From NCBI RefSeq assembly GCF_018595715.1, contig NZ_JAHEOJ010000022.1, forward strand, positions 1 through 64,000: a stretch of DNA of 64,000 bases, given 5' to 3'. A model generated the notes under the pieces. That model was not told where the DNA came from. It searched no databases and worked only from the letters and a program-made list of their open reading frames with translations. This DNA comes from Glaciecola sp. XM2 (GTDB lineage Bacteria > Pseudomonadota > Gammaproteobacteria > Enterobacterales > Alteromonadaceae). Below are positions 30,933 through 39,803 of the stretch, in pieces; positions within the stretch are counted from its first letter, which is position 1; each line of letters starts with the position of its first letter. Position numbers and translations under genes: made by a program.

Positions 30933-33900
30933 CTATTTTCTGAATGACACTCGATACAGCAAACTATACATCACAGGAACAGCAATGAGCGTTAATACTG
31001 TAGCAAAAGCCAAACCACCCATGATAGTCACAGACATGTCTGCGAAAAATGCATCAGACAACAGAGGAGCCATGCCTAATATGGTCGTAATGGCCGCCAA
31101 GGTAACAGGTCGCAATCGACTTGCTGAGGCCTCAAGAATGGCATCTTTAATGGGCTTATCTTCTTCGATTTGTAAGTCAATTTCTTCCAGTAAAACGATG
31201 GCATTCTTGATTAACATGCCAAATAAACTTAAAAAGCCGAGCAGCGACATAAAGCCAAATGGCATGTCAGTTAACAATAAACCTGAAACAACACCGACAG
31301 TTGCCATAGGTACAATGGCCCAGATAATGAGGGGCTGTCTGGCTCTGCCAAATAGCAGTACCGATATGATGAACATGACTAAAAATCCTGCCGGTAAGCC
31401 TTTACCTAGCGCTTGCTGGGCGTCTGCCGAACTTTCATACTCGCCGCCCCACTCTAGCTTATAACCATCGGGTAATTGCATGTCTTGAATGGGCTGCCAT
31501 ATTCTTGCTAAGGCGTCTGCAGCGGTCTCATCACTGCCTGGCTCAGCCCAAATAGTGATGGTTGGGACACGGTCGCGACGATGGATTTGTACTTCTTCGG
31601 ATTCTAACTCAATGCCTTTAGATACTTGTCGAAATGGGACATATCGGCTTTGTTGAGAGCTCCAAACTTGGCTGTTACGAATCGCATCTAATGGGTCCTG
31701 CTGAGCATTCGCCATTTTAGCACGAATAGGGTAAGCGTAATCTTCATCGTATAGCTTACCAAGCTGTAAACCTGTGGTTGCGTATTCGATGGTGTCACGA
31801 AAATCAGCGCGACTCACGCCCGCAATACCTGCGTTAATGTCATCAAATTGGGTATTCAAACTCAAACCCAACTCACGCCAGTTATGACGAACCTCTTGAA
31901 TTTGACCATCAGCTTCTAGGATTTCAACTGCATTGTTGGCGAGTTCTCGGAGTACATCTCCGTTATTGCCTGAGAAACGTATGCCGATTTTTGCGCCACT
32001 GCCCGGGCCAAATTGTACGCGCTGAAAATAAAAACTGGCGTCAGGACTCACTTGTGGAAGGGCAGCTTTCATATCAGCAATGATAGTATCAATCTCATCT
32101 TTATCGTTGGCCCGAACCAGCATCATGGCGTAGCTCTCATTGGCAGGCTCTGGCGCATAGGTGAGGGTAAATCTATCTGCACCACGGCCAATAAAACTAG
32201 TGATTGATTTCACTCCTTGCTCAGAAAGCACTTCCTGTTCCACTTTTTTCATGATGCTTTCAGTGCTGCGAATATCTTCGTTTTGTTGTCCCCAATAGTG
32301 GATATAAAACAAAGGTGCATTGGATGGCGGAAAAAAGCCTTGTTTCACAAAGCCAAAACTCATAAATGCAACGAGAGTGATGCATAACAATCCAAAAAGC
32401 GTTAGCCATCGATGACGCAAGAAGCCTCTTAAAATTGATATGAAACCGTCTTGAAAACGAGAGCCATTTTGGTTCTGATCTGACGTAGGTGTTGTTTTGA
32501 AAACCAATTTGCCAAGCGTCGGTACCAAGGTAATTGCCATTACCCAACTGAGCATAAGTGATATCAACACTACGGCGAAAAGTGAATATAAGAATTCGCC
32601 GGTGGCGTCATCCGACAATCCAATACCTGAAAATGCCGCTATGCCAATGACGGTTGCACCAAGCAAAGGCCATTGTGTTCTTTTAACAATAAAGCTTGCT
32701 GCAGGTTGTGGTTTTGCGCCTTGCTTCATTTGCATCATCATGCCTTCGGCTACCACTATCGCATTGTCAACTAACATACCCATTGCAATGACCATTGCGC
32801 CTAGTGATATACGCTGCAATCTTAAATCCATTAGCCACATGATCAGTACGGTTCCCATTACCGTGACCACTAGCGTAGTGCCTACGACGAGTGCTGAACG
32901 CCAACCCATAAATAGCCAGAGAGTTAGGACCACAACAACCACTGACATGACTAAGTTTAAAATGAATCCATCGACCGACTCATCAACAATTTTTGCTTGA
33001 TCATAAATCGCATCTAGCTCGATACCTGTCGGCAACTTACTGAGGATAAGCTCAATTTTCTGTCTGACTCGTTGGCCGACATCAACGATATTAACGCCGT
33101 CTTGCGCAGAGACAGCCAAGGTGATTGCCTCATTACCTTGGTGACGCAGATAGTTTGTTTGAATATCGGCTGGCTCAACTGCTAAGGTCGCGATATCTTT
33201 TACCTTGATTGACTGCGATGTCCCTGCCAATACAAGACTCAGGTTTTCAATAGCCTCGATCTGGCTGGAGGGTTGATCCACAAGCACTCGTAATTTTTTG
33301 CCATTTAATTGTACTCTACCGCCGTTAAATGGTCGGATGTTTTCCGTTAACAATTGAGATATTTGTGGAAAGCTCAAGCCCAAGCTCGCTAAGCGGTTTG
33401 TATCGATATAAACGGTAATTTGCTCTTCTCGCACACCACTCACTTGCACTTTTGCAACACCGTCAATCATCAACAGCTCGCGGCGAATTTGTTTAGCAAA
33501 GTGCCGCAATTCAGTGGCGCTAAAGTCAGGGGCAGTCAATGCGTAATAAAGTCCAAACACCTCACCAAAGTCATCAAAAACAACCGGGTCTTGTGCTCCT
33601 GGTGGCAATTGGCTCTGAACGTCTCGCAGGCGTTTGCGCAATTCATCCCATATTTGTGGCAGTTCACCACCATCAAAGTTTGGCTGCACCTCTACTGTGA
33701 TATCTGAGGTACCCGGACTGGATACTGAACTCAAGCGATATAGTTGCGGCATTTGTTGGATAGTCGTTTCGAGTAATTCGGTAACTTCATCTTCGACTTG
33801 TTTTGCGCTTGCACCTGGAAAAGAGGTAATCACTTTTACTTGCTTGATAGTGAAACTGGGGTCTTCTAGTCGCCCAATATTGCTCAGTGCAATAAGCCCA

Positions 33901-33971
33901 CCGAGCAAGCAAATAACGACAATCAGCCAGATATTAACAGGGAAGCGTAAAGCGTACTTTGCGATATCCAT
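30933..33971 (-). CDS. RND-family efflux pump, inner-membrane subunit
   Basis: A 1012-residue hydrophobe/amphiphile efflux-1-type pump that exports substrates from periplasm or membrane using the proton gradient. Twelve membrane helices and two large periplasmic loops fit the AcrB plan. In helix 4 the proton-relay motif reads GMLVDNAIVVAEG, with Asp at the AcrB D407 position and Asn at D408, as in many non-Acr members. It lies 5 bases after its adaptor gene. No outer-membrane channel gene is present here, so it probably uses a TolC elsewhere. Confidence 0.95.
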   Translation of the reverse strand: MDIAKYALRFPVNIWLIVVICLLGGLIALSNIGRLEDPSFTIKQVKVITSFPGASAKQVEDEVTELLETTIQQMPQLYRLSSVSSPGTSDITVEVQPNFDGGELPQIWDELRKRLRDVQSQLPPGAQDPVVFDDFGEVFGLYYALTAPDFSATELRHFAKQIRRELLMIDGVAKVQVSGVREEQITVYIDTNRLASLGLSFPQISQLLTENIRPFNGGRVQLNGKKLRVLVDQPSSQIEAIENLSLVLAGTSQSIKVKDIATLAVEPADIQTNYLRHQGNEAITLAVSAQDGVNIVDVGQRVRQKIELILSKLPTGIELDAIYDQAKIVDESVDGFILNLVMSVVVVVLTLWLFMGWRSALVVGTTLVVTVMGTVLIMWLMDLRLQRISLGAMVIAMGMLVDNAIVVAEGMMMQMKQGAKPQPAASFIVKRTQWPLLGATVIGIAAFSGIGLSDDATGEFLYSLFAVVLISLMLSWVMAITLVPTLGKLVFKTTPTSDQNQNGSRFQDGFISILRGFLRHRWLTLFGLLCITLVAFMSFGFVKQGFFPPSNAPLFYIHYWGQQNEDIRSTESIMKKVEQEVLSEQGVKSITSFIGRGADRFTLTYAPEPANESYAMMLVRANDKDEIDTIIADMKAALPQVSPDASFYFQRVQFGPGSGAKIGIRFSGNNGDVLRELANNAVEILEADGQIQEVRHNWRELGLSLNTQFDDINAGIAGVSRADFRDTIEYATTGLQLGKLYDEDYAYPIRAKMANAQQDPLDAIRNSQVWSSQQSRYVPFRQVSKGIELESEEVQIHRRDRVPTITIWAEPGSDETAADALARIWQPIQDMQLPDGYKLEWGGEYESSADAQQALGKGLPAGFLVMFIISVLLFGRARQPLIIWAIVPMATVGVVSGLLLTDMPFGFMSLLGFLSLFGMLIKNAIVLLEEIDLQIEEDKPIKDAILEASASRLRPVTLAAITTILGMAPLLSDAFFADMSVTIMGGLAFATVLTLIAVPVMYSLLYRVSFRK

Positions 33972-33976
33972 GAAGC

Positions 33977-35044
33977 TTACTCCGCCACGTATTCTGAGAC
34001 GCGCAAGCCTTCACGCATTTTACTGACACCGGCAGACACAACCTTGTTTCCCTCAGATAGTTCACCTTCAATTCCGGCATAGTCACCGCGCACACTCACA
34101 ACAGAAACCGCTACTTTGTTGACTTGCTTTGTTTCTTGATTGTAGCGCCACACAAAGAAGTCATCTTGTTCAGCCAGTAAGGCAGTGTAGGGAATGATAA
34201 GTTGATCAGTGCTGCCTTCTTGATCTAAGTGGACTTTTACTTTTGCTCGCGCACCTGGCGTGATTAGGTTGCTAGGGTCGGCTGACTTGCTAAAGACCAC
34301 TTTATAAGTTTGAGTCACTGGATCTGGCTGAGCACTATGCTCAACATAGGAAAGATCTACCCAGTCAGTTGGTCGGGCTAAAATCGAGCCTTCCACTTTT
34401 GCTCCGTCACGGCTCGCATACAACGTGAATAAACGCTCGGGAACGTGAATATTAAAGTACACCTGTGAGCGGTCTTGTATGCTCGCAATCACTTCACCCG
34501 CTTGTACGTAACTATTGTTGTCTACGATACGTTGTGCAATTTGCCCTTTAAATGGCGCTGAAATTTGAGTATAGGCAAGATCTTGCTTGGCGTTATTGAC
34601 CGCAATCTCAGCAAGTTCAAACGCGGTTTGCGCATCGTCTAAAGCAGATTGGGGAACAAGTTGCTTCTCTATTAACTGGCGAACTCTCTTTAATTCTCGA
34701 TCGGCTTGAGTAAACCTTGTCTCCTGCTCCTTCACTCTCCGTTGAAATGGTTCTGGATCGAGTTTAGCAAGCACATCACCTTTATTTACTTCGTTCCCAG
34801 CTCGAAGGTTTTCTTCAATTAATCTTCCTGATACCTCAAAACGCATGTCGACGGTTTTTACCGCAGAAACTTCTGCAGGAAACTCAAAATGTTGCTCATT
34901 TTTCAATGCTTGTACTGGCGTCATTTTTACCAATACAGGCGTGATTTCATCATTAGTGGATTCGGAATTACTGTCGCTGCAGGCAGAAATGAAAAGTGCG
35001 GTTGCTAGCAGCAGACTGGTGCGAATGAAGACGTTTTTGTGCAC
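33977..35044 (-). CDS. RND efflux periplasmic adaptor lipoprotein
   Basis: A 355-residue membrane fusion protein linking the pump to an outer-membrane channel. The N-terminus has a lipoprotein signal (LLLATALFISAC, lipid-attached Cys near residue 22). A split lipoyl domain (VSGRLIEENLRAGNEVNKGDVLAKLDP and ISAPFKGQIAQRIVDNNSYVQAGEVIA) flanks a helical hairpin, followed by beta-barrel and membrane-proximal domains. First gene of the efflux operon and divergent from the TetR gene. Confidence 0.94.
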   Translation of the reverse strand: MHKNVFIRTSLLLATALFISACSDSNSESTNDEITPVLVKMTPVQALKNEQHFEFPAEVSAVKTVDMRFEVSGRLIEENLRAGNEVNKGDVLAKLDPEPFQRRVKEQETRFTQADRELKRVRQLIEKQLVPQSALDDAQTAFELAEIAVNNAKQDLAYTQISAPFKGQIAQRIVDNNSYVQAGEVIASIQDRSQVYFNIHVPERLFTLYASRDGAKVEGSILARPTDWVDLSYVEHSAQPDPVTQTYKVVFSKSADPSNLITPGARAKVKVHLDQEGSTDQLIIPYTALLAEQDDFFVWRYNQETKQVNKVAVSVVSVRGDYAGIEGELSEGNKVVSAGVSKMREGLRVSEYVAE

Positions 35045-35117
35045 GTTGATATCTCTTTTAAAGTAGCTTTTTTAATAACAATGATATTCAGTGTCAAATT
35101 TACGGAACACCAAAATG

Positions 35118-35133
35118 TAAACTATACGGTGTA
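35118..35133. promoter_or_regulatory. Operator-like box 1 between efflux operon and tetR
   Basis: TAAACTATACGGTGTA has the same pattern as box 2 nearby, TAAACTGAGCAGTGTA (12 of 16 identical). The boxes are 39 bases apart start to start. Paired dyads in a TetR-efflux divergent region are the expected binding sites of the regulator; that is inference. Confidence 0.5.
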
Positions 35134-35148
35134 GTATAATCAAAAAAA

Positions 35149-35176
35149 TTGTAAAGTAAACTGAGCAGTGTAAAAT
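35149..35176 (+). promoter_or_regulatory. Likely tetR promoter overlapping operator box 2
   Basis: -35 TTGTAA (35149-35154) and -10 TAAAAT (35171-35176) are 16 bases apart. The imperfect dyad TAAACTGAGCAGTGTA (35157-35172, arms TAAACTG and CAGTGTA) fills the spacer. Binding there would repress tetR itself. Confidence 0.5.
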
Positions 35177-35198
35177 TAAACGTAATCGGAGGAAGTAC

Positions 35199-35813
35199 AT
35201 GAGCGAAGTAAAGAAGTCGCGTAGCCAGCAGAAGCGCGAAGACATACTCAATGCAGCACTGAAGACCTTTAAAGAACAAGGCGTTCAGGCAACTAGCATG
35301 GACCAATTAGCTGAAACAGCAAATGTGTCAAAGCGAACGGTGTATAACCATTTTGATAGCAAAGAAACGCTAGTATTAAGTTTGTTGCATGAAATGTGGG
35401 AGCAGTTCATGTTGCGAGCATCGGTCGAATATACGCCAAATCAATCGATTGAAAGCCAGTTGGCTTTGCTAATTGAAGCCGAGACAAACATGATGTGCGA
35501 CCATGATTTTGTTACACTCGCACGCTTAGCAATGGGGCATTTCTTTTATTCTCCTGCCAAGATGAAAGATCAGATGGATCGCATGAGAGCGCAGGAAACC
35601 ACTCTGCATCGTTGGCTAAAGGCCGCCATAGCTGATGGTAAGTTCGCTATTGACGACGTTGATTATGCCGCAGAGCAAATTGGCAGTTTGCTAAAGGGGA
35701 CACTTTTTTGGCCAACCGTGCTGTGCAATGATGATGCACCATCATATCAAGTTCGCCAACATGCCAAAGAGCAAACGCTACAAATGTTTATGAGCCGTTA
35801 TGCCATTACTTAA
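35199..35813 (+). CDS. TetR/AcrR-family repressor of the efflux operon
   Basis: A 204-residue one-component regulator. The N-terminal HTH is clear: REDILNAALKTFKEQG, then ATSMDQLAETANVSKRTVYNHFDSKETL. The C-terminal ligand domain is of the AcrR C-terminal type (AEQIGSLLKGTLFWP). It is divergent from the adaptor gene with two matching boxes in the 154-base gap, so it most likely represses the pump and itself. GGAGG precedes the start. Confidence 0.92.
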   Translation: MSEVKKSRSQQKREDILNAALKTFKEQGVQATSMDQLAETANVSKRTVYNHFDSKETLVLSLLHEMWEQFMLRASVEYTPNQSIESQLALLIEAETNMMCDHDFVTLARLAMGHFFYSPAKMKDQMDRMRAQETTLHRWLKAAIADGKFAIDDVDYAAEQIGSLLKGTLFWPTVLCNDDAPSYQVRQHAKEQTLQMFMSRYAIT

Positions 35814-35867
35814 GTGCATCAACAATGTGATTGCGGTAGTCGTGCTAACTTTCAATTTTAACATCAG

Positions 35868-36141
35868 ACCTTGCGTGTGAGAGATATTGCGCTAGGAATG
35901 ACTATTCGTCGCGAGCCGCTCTCTATTCTAAAAGCGGATTCAACAAAAATTGGTAGGCCTGTTCAGTTTGAAATTACTGAGCAGACTCGAGAGGCAATAT
36001 AGCCCTATTGTCGATGGGTGGATAAATTCAATCGGATTAGAAGGGTCGAACCAAACCTTCTTTGATCTACAGATAGACTAAAAACATTAGGGCTTGTCAG
36101 TTGTTCCTCGGTCATTCCAAATTAGAAAGTACGGTATATAT
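35868..36141 (+). pseudogene. Degenerate copy of a short tyrosine recombinase
   Basis: This stretch aligns with the intact recombinase at 46240-46863 but is broken. It lacks the 5' part (homology starts near codon LRVRDIALGM). It has lost about 94 bases between short CGAG repeats, creating a stop (GCAATATAG), and about 26 bases covering the catalytic HxxR. Homology ends at 36141, where the AFG1-like ORF takes over. It is the left part of an inactive mobile element. Confidence 0.85.
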
Positions 36142-36147
36142 CTCTCG

Positions 36148-37665
36148 TCATTGCCGCCCCCATTCCTTTCCACCCATTTCTACCAACCGGGACGCGGCTC
36201 GCCGAAAGGAAAAGGCGAGGTCATTTGCGGCCGATAATTGTGCCAGTGACACGCCAATTAGACCCGTCGCCGACCACTCATAATATTTTCCCTCTTTGGT
36301 GCGAATCATGGTCGTCGCAAAGGAACTCGAGTTTCCCCCCTTATCATTGACAATCAATTCTTCATCTCCGTCACTGCTTTCGACTTGCGCTTCAAAATCG
36401 ACAAACAATTCGTCGAGCGGGACTTGTGCCGTGAGTACCAAGCGGGTGCGAGATTCATAACATGCGTCAATGAGGGTAACGAAGCGTCGCGCTTCGTTGA
36501 GGTGATTGGCGTCCAGTTGAGGAACGCATTCCATGATGATGACCGGAAATCGGCGGCAGAGGGAAATATAATCGGCTGCCCCGAGCGGTTGGTAGCACAA
36601 ATCGGAAAAGTCAAACCAGGCGCATCGGTCATTCAATCGGGCGACCTGGACGGTGCGACCAAAGAGGACAGGAATGCTCTCGCCCTCAGTTCCGGATGCA
36701 ATGCCAGATACAGCGCCACCAAATATTTTTTCCAACTTAGCCTGGAAGTTGTGATTAATTTTATTATCGCCTTGAACTCCTTTTTTTGACCAAAAATAGG
36801 ATTGGCCATCTGCTCGATTTTCGAGCCGATAATCGTTTTGGGAATCCTCCATGGAAATAATGTCGGACGTCTGTCTCAATAGGTCGATGAATGGCAAAAA
36901 GAGGGATCGGTTAATGCCTCTCTCATACAAGGTATCGGGTGCTCGATTCGAGGTGGCCACCATCACGACATTCCAATCCGATATTAATAGTGAAAACAAT
37001 CGTTTCAAAATCATGGCATCGGCGATTTCTGTCACTTGAAATTCATCGAAACAGAGGAGTTGGGCCTCTTGTGCCAATTGTTGCGCAACGACGGGAATCG
37101 CATCACCTCGTGGGTGCTTCTGTTTGTAGACAAAGATTCGATGATGGACGTCTAGCATGAATTCATGAAAGTGGACACGGCGTTTGGTAATTTTTGCGTG
37201 TTTGTGGTTGTCATTATTACAGCAAGAATCATCATCAGGAACAGCAACCGACGCGTAAAATAGATCCATTAGAAAGCTTTTTCCTACCCCTACCGGTCCA
37301 TGAATGTACATGCCTCGCGGTGGTGGACCAAAAAGCCAAAAATGGAACTTCTTTCGAAGAAAGGACTGGGCGGATGCTAGGGAGCGCGCCAGCAAAAGTA
37401 ATAGTGAACTGCTGCTTATACAGCTTCTCTTTGTCGGATTGTACGTACGCACGGGCACTGGTGGGAGCGATGCAAGAGACTCGTGCAGGGCATCGAATTT
37501 TGCCGCCAGAGCGACTTGCGCTTCATCTCGTCGCGCCTCTCCCGCGTCCACCTTGAGTTCATAAGCCGCTGCCACGGGGCCTTTCGAGAAGCACAGCCGA
37601 GCGACGTGACGTTGTGCTATCATTGCCTTTATCATCATCTTCTTTATCATTATCGTTTTCATCAT
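36148..37665 (-). CDS. Eukaryotic-type AFG1/LACE1 ATPase (possible lateral transfer)
   Basis: An intact 505-codon frame for a ZapE/AFG1-family AAA+ ATPase. Walker A GPVGVGKS is at residues 123-130, Walker B LLCFDEFQ at 203-210 followed by VTEIADAMILKRLF, and ATSNRAPDTLYERG near 237-250; the C-terminus ASRLVEMGGKEW matches the family end. Bacterial ZapE is about 370 residues. This protein is longer, with low-complexity insertions (SSSSLLLLL, DDDSCCNNDNHKH) and a Met/Lys-rich N-terminus, and its NRAP and FQVTEIAD motifs are those of mitochondrial AFG1. No ribosome site precedes the ATG. G+C of three 60-base lines counted by hand was 58, 47 and 43 percent, against 28 percent in one neighbouring line. 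Diatom-like origin is a guess. Confidence 0.85.
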   Translation of the reverse strand: MMKTIMIKKMMIKAMIAQRHVARLCFSKGPVAAAYELKVDAGEARRDEAQVALAAKFDALHESLASLPPVPVRTYNPTKRSCISSSSLLLLLARSLASAQSFLRKKFHFWLFGPPPRGMYIHGPVGVGKSFLMDLFYASVAVPDDDSCCNNDNHKHAKITKRRVHFHEFMLDVHHRIFVYKQKHPRGDAIPVVAQQLAQEAQLLCFDEFQVTEIADAMILKRLFSLLISDWNVVMVATSNRAPDTLYERGINRSLFLPFIDLLRQTSDIISMEDSQNDYRLENRADGQSYFWSKKGVQGDNKINHNFQAKLEKIFGGAVSGIASGTEGESIPVLFGRTVQVARLNDRCAWFDFSDLCYQPLGAADYISLCRRFPVIIMECVPQLDANHLNEARRFVTLIDACYESRTRLVLTAQVPLDELFVDFEAQVESSDGDEELIVNDKGGNSSSFATTMIRTKEGKYYEWSATGLIGVSLAQLSAANDLAFSFRRAASRLVEMGGKEWGRQ

Positions 37666-38068
37666 GGAATTGATGAGTTTATTAACGTGATGATATGGTA
37701 CGTTAGATTTCTATATGGGTATCAAATGGATTTGTATTAGAGACTCAAGTCGACAACATGTTTAGTGCAATGTGGCAACGCCTAGGCTTCAGAGTATAGA
37801 TAAAATAAAACGTCATTTTTCCTAAAATTAAAATACAAGATGCCTCGTATTTCCCATATTGACATCTAATTTGTATTCTTATGGGAGTGAAAGTCGGCTA
37901 TTTTTCGTCTATTAATCAAATGTTTCAACGTAATTAGGAATTCAAAACAAGCGGCTTCTAAAGGCTTAATTCGGCCGCCGAATTGTCGCCACTCACCCTA
38001 GCCGCCTTAGTTATATCCATATCTGAAGGTAACTGCGCTCAGTTTTTTTCTAAACGTCTACGCCATCT
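37666..38068. other. Noncoding A/T-rich region with one large palindrome
   Basis: This 403-base stretch between the AFG1-like ORF and the small membrane protein gene holds no supported gene. The only structure I see is the nested palindrome at 37949-38008, listed separately. Confidence 0.5.
37949..38008. repeat. Nested palindrome downstream of the small membrane protein
   Basis: Outer arms AAGCGGCT (37949-37956) and AGCCGCCTT (38000-38008) enclose a perfect inner hairpin AATTCGG-CCG-CCGAATT (37968-37984). The two-level fold resembles an integron attC site, but the end boxes do not match the required RYYYAAC and GTTRRRY cores. It may be a terminator or a mobile-element end. Confidence 0.5.
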
Positions 38069-38509
38069 TCATGTAAACAACAAATATATCAAAAAAAACA
38101 CTCCTGGTATGAAATATGGAATTAGAACCTTGAACCAACTAAACTCGCTAAGCACTTGATACCTTTCTAGTCTCTTAGGGATATCCTCGAAAGAGATTCG
38201 ATAACAGCAGACAATGTAGCAAAGAGCGATTGAGATAGGTAATATGGCCAGAAGCATACCTACACTGACCTCACCTTTATGGCTCGAAAATATACCAAAT
38301 AGATTCCTTAAATAACCGTAGACATAAGATGTTTTTTCTGGAAATAAGTTTAGGAGAAATACATAAATGCCAAAAGGAATATAACTAAAAACGACAACGA
38401 CAGCTCCGAATCCAGAAGCAGATGAAGGTTTTCGGTTCTCTCTTTCCGCTTCTTTGATACATATCCAATAAAACACATACAGCATATAACTGCGCATAAA
38501 TGAAAACAT
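38069..38509 (-). CDS. Small multi-pass membrane protein, unknown function
   Basis: A 146-residue protein with about four hydrophobic segments (near residues 5-17, 33-55, 83-103 and 128-145). No family recognised. A strong ribosome site (AAGGAG, seven bases before ATG) supports it as a real bacterial gene, unlike the AFG1-like ORF next to it. It is A/T-rich and lies in the accessory island without an obvious partner. Confidence 0.6.
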   Translation of the reverse strand: MFSFMRSYMLYVFYWICIKEAERENRKPSSASGFGAVVVVFSYIPFGIYVFLLNLFPEKTSYVYGYLRNLFGIFSSHKGEVSVGMLLAILPISIALCYIVCCYRISFEDIPKRLERYQVLSEFSWFKVLIPYFIPGVFFLIYLLFT

Positions 38510-38703
38510 ATGGTTACTCCTTCCCCTTTTAGCCTGTATTTCTATCCTATTGGTAAATTAGTTAAACATATAGCATGGTTTCTAGAAATTTGGTGTTTTC
38601 ATTATTCATACTTGAACATTATCTGTGTTACCAACCGGAGTAAAAGAAAAATAAAATATCTTTACCACTCCTTGGTTACAGTTGTCTTTTAGGCTAGCTC
38701 AGA

Positions 38704-38801
38704 TTGTTTAAATATTGAGTTGTGTAAGTTTTGTATGACGTGTTAATTCAAAATGTCATGCGAAGGTAGGCTATTAGTAGAGGAATTGCGAAATTAAAGT
38801 G
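38704..38801. repeat. 98-bp dispersed repeat, copy A
   Basis: It aligns without gaps with 43740-43837; I count 80 of 98 identical bases by eye. The most conserved block is TTGTGTAAGTTTTGTAT. It has no coding potential that I can see. Copy B lies next to the IS91 remnant, so this may be the end of an element of that kind. Confidence 0.7.
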
Positions 38802-38954
38802 CTATGTCTGCTTTTGGATGTGAGTTGACAATCTGAAAACTGGTTTAGGATGACGTTTTGTTCAGAATATTGTGCTCATAAGTAATGTCGTTAATCTTGG
38901 ACGCTGCTGCCATCTGACCGGTACAGTACCTTTCCATAGATAACGCACTTATCC

Positions 38955-39029
38955 ACCATCTTTTGCACAAAACGGATGTATATTCATTCACTCCTCAGTT
39001 GGCAATTCCAACCTCAGAATGCAAATAGC
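38955..39029. repeat. 75-bp recombinase-associated repeat, copy 1
   Basis: Matches 46947-47021 in two blocks: 24 of 26 bases (CTTTTGCACAAAACGGA core) and 23 of 24 bases (AACCTCAGAATGCAAATAGC), with identical 25-base spacing. Each copy lies downstream of a recombinase copy, so it probably marks the right end of that mobile element. Here it cuts into a PspC-like gene. Confidence 0.75.
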
Positions 39030-39135
39030 CAATAAAAAGAAGCTGTAAACGGTTCAATTCTATATCGTAATAATCGGCAAACCCTCTAAGAGTGCCGGTT
39101 ATCATGCCGTGCTGAGACCTGGTTAACACTTTCAT
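38995..39135 (-). pseudogene. PspC-like gene, truncated
   Basis: The minus strand reads MKVLTRSQHGMITGTLRGFADY then YDIELNRLQLLFI, which resembles the N-terminus of PspC-domain membrane proteins. After about 36 codons it runs into the 75-bp repeat and stops at 38995. AAGGGA lies before the ATG. It starts 35 bases after the gmk fragment, so the two are a relic of one locus. Confidence 0.6.
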
Positions 39136-39170
39136 ATCGAATTCCCTTTTTTGTGCATCTAGTCGGTCAT

Positions 39171-39395
39171 TTATGGCGCGAGTAACTGTTTGAGTAACTC
39201 ACTGTGTCGCGCACTTTGATTTCCTAGCGTGAGCGTCTGGCTGTTCACAATACTGATGAGATCACGAAGGGCTAGGTGAAAGTCGTCATTCACAATCACA
39301 TAATCAAACTCACGATAATGAGACATTTCAGACACGGCCTGGCGCATACGAGCGTCGATAATCTCGTTGCTGTCTTTACCGCGTCCAATTAAACG
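39171..39395 (-). pseudogene. gmk: C-terminal fragment of guanylate kinase
   Basis: 74 codons read RLIGRGKDSNEIIDARMRQA, then VSEMSHYREFDYVIVNDDF and a tail ending in KQLLAP. This matches the last third of E. coli Gmk (207 residues) including the VNDDF motif. A stop codon lies directly upstream and the P-loop part is missing, so it is not functional. A complete essential gmk must exist elsewhere. The break is at the sequence TTGTCAGGGACAG, possibly a mobile-element border. Confidence 0.85.
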
Positions 39396-39577
39396 CTAGT
39401 TGTCAGGGACAGTTAATATTTAACACATCGCCTATTTTTAAAAACGACACATATGGTAGCATACAACTCGGCTTGGTTGACGCAAGAAAATAAACGGTAA
39501 TAAGCAAATAAAGATACCGTTTCTCGTCAGGCAATAGCGCAACTTCATATTACGTTACCGCAATATTAGAGGAAAAC

Positions 39578-39658
39578 ATGAGTCAACAGCAGTTAGAAAG
39601 CGTTATTCAACAAGCTTCTGCAATGATGCTGGCAGAAGACTTAACGAATACACAATAG
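39578..39658 (+). pseudogene. Short ORF with strong ribosome site, probable gene stump
   Basis: A 26-codon frame (MSQQQLESVIQQASAMMLAE...) begins after AGAGGAAAAC. The strong start signal with an early stop suggests the surviving 5' end of a longer gene. I do not recognise the parent gene; a true short peptide is also possible. Confidence 0.35.
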
Positions 39659-39803
39659 CGATATTGTGTAGACCAGAGACTTACTTATGGTTCTAAAGTA
39701 GTCTAGGCAATGATATTAGTTCTTCTCTCATATGGACACAGTGTGACTTGGTAAAAAAAGGCGCTAATTTAAGAACATCTTAAAATTGAGAGAGCAAAGG
39801 GGC

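Noticed and set aside
32497-33000. Long plus-strand frame opposite the RND pump
   Set aside because: Antisense shadow of a membrane-protein gene, with no ribosome site or homology.
37194-37564. Plus-strand frames of 86-120 codons opposite the AFG1-like ORF
   Set aside because: The minus-strand frame has complete ATPase motifs; the plus-strand frames show none.
36148-37665. The host's own zapE gene
   Set aside because: Too long, with eukaryote-type motifs, low-complexity insertions, no ribosome site and a position within broken mobile DNA; a normal zapE is expected elsewhere.
37949-38008. Integron attC site
   Set aside because: The fold is similar, but neither end has the RYYYAAC or GTTRRRY core, and no integron-type integrase with its extra domain is present; the recombinase at 46240 is a different short type.
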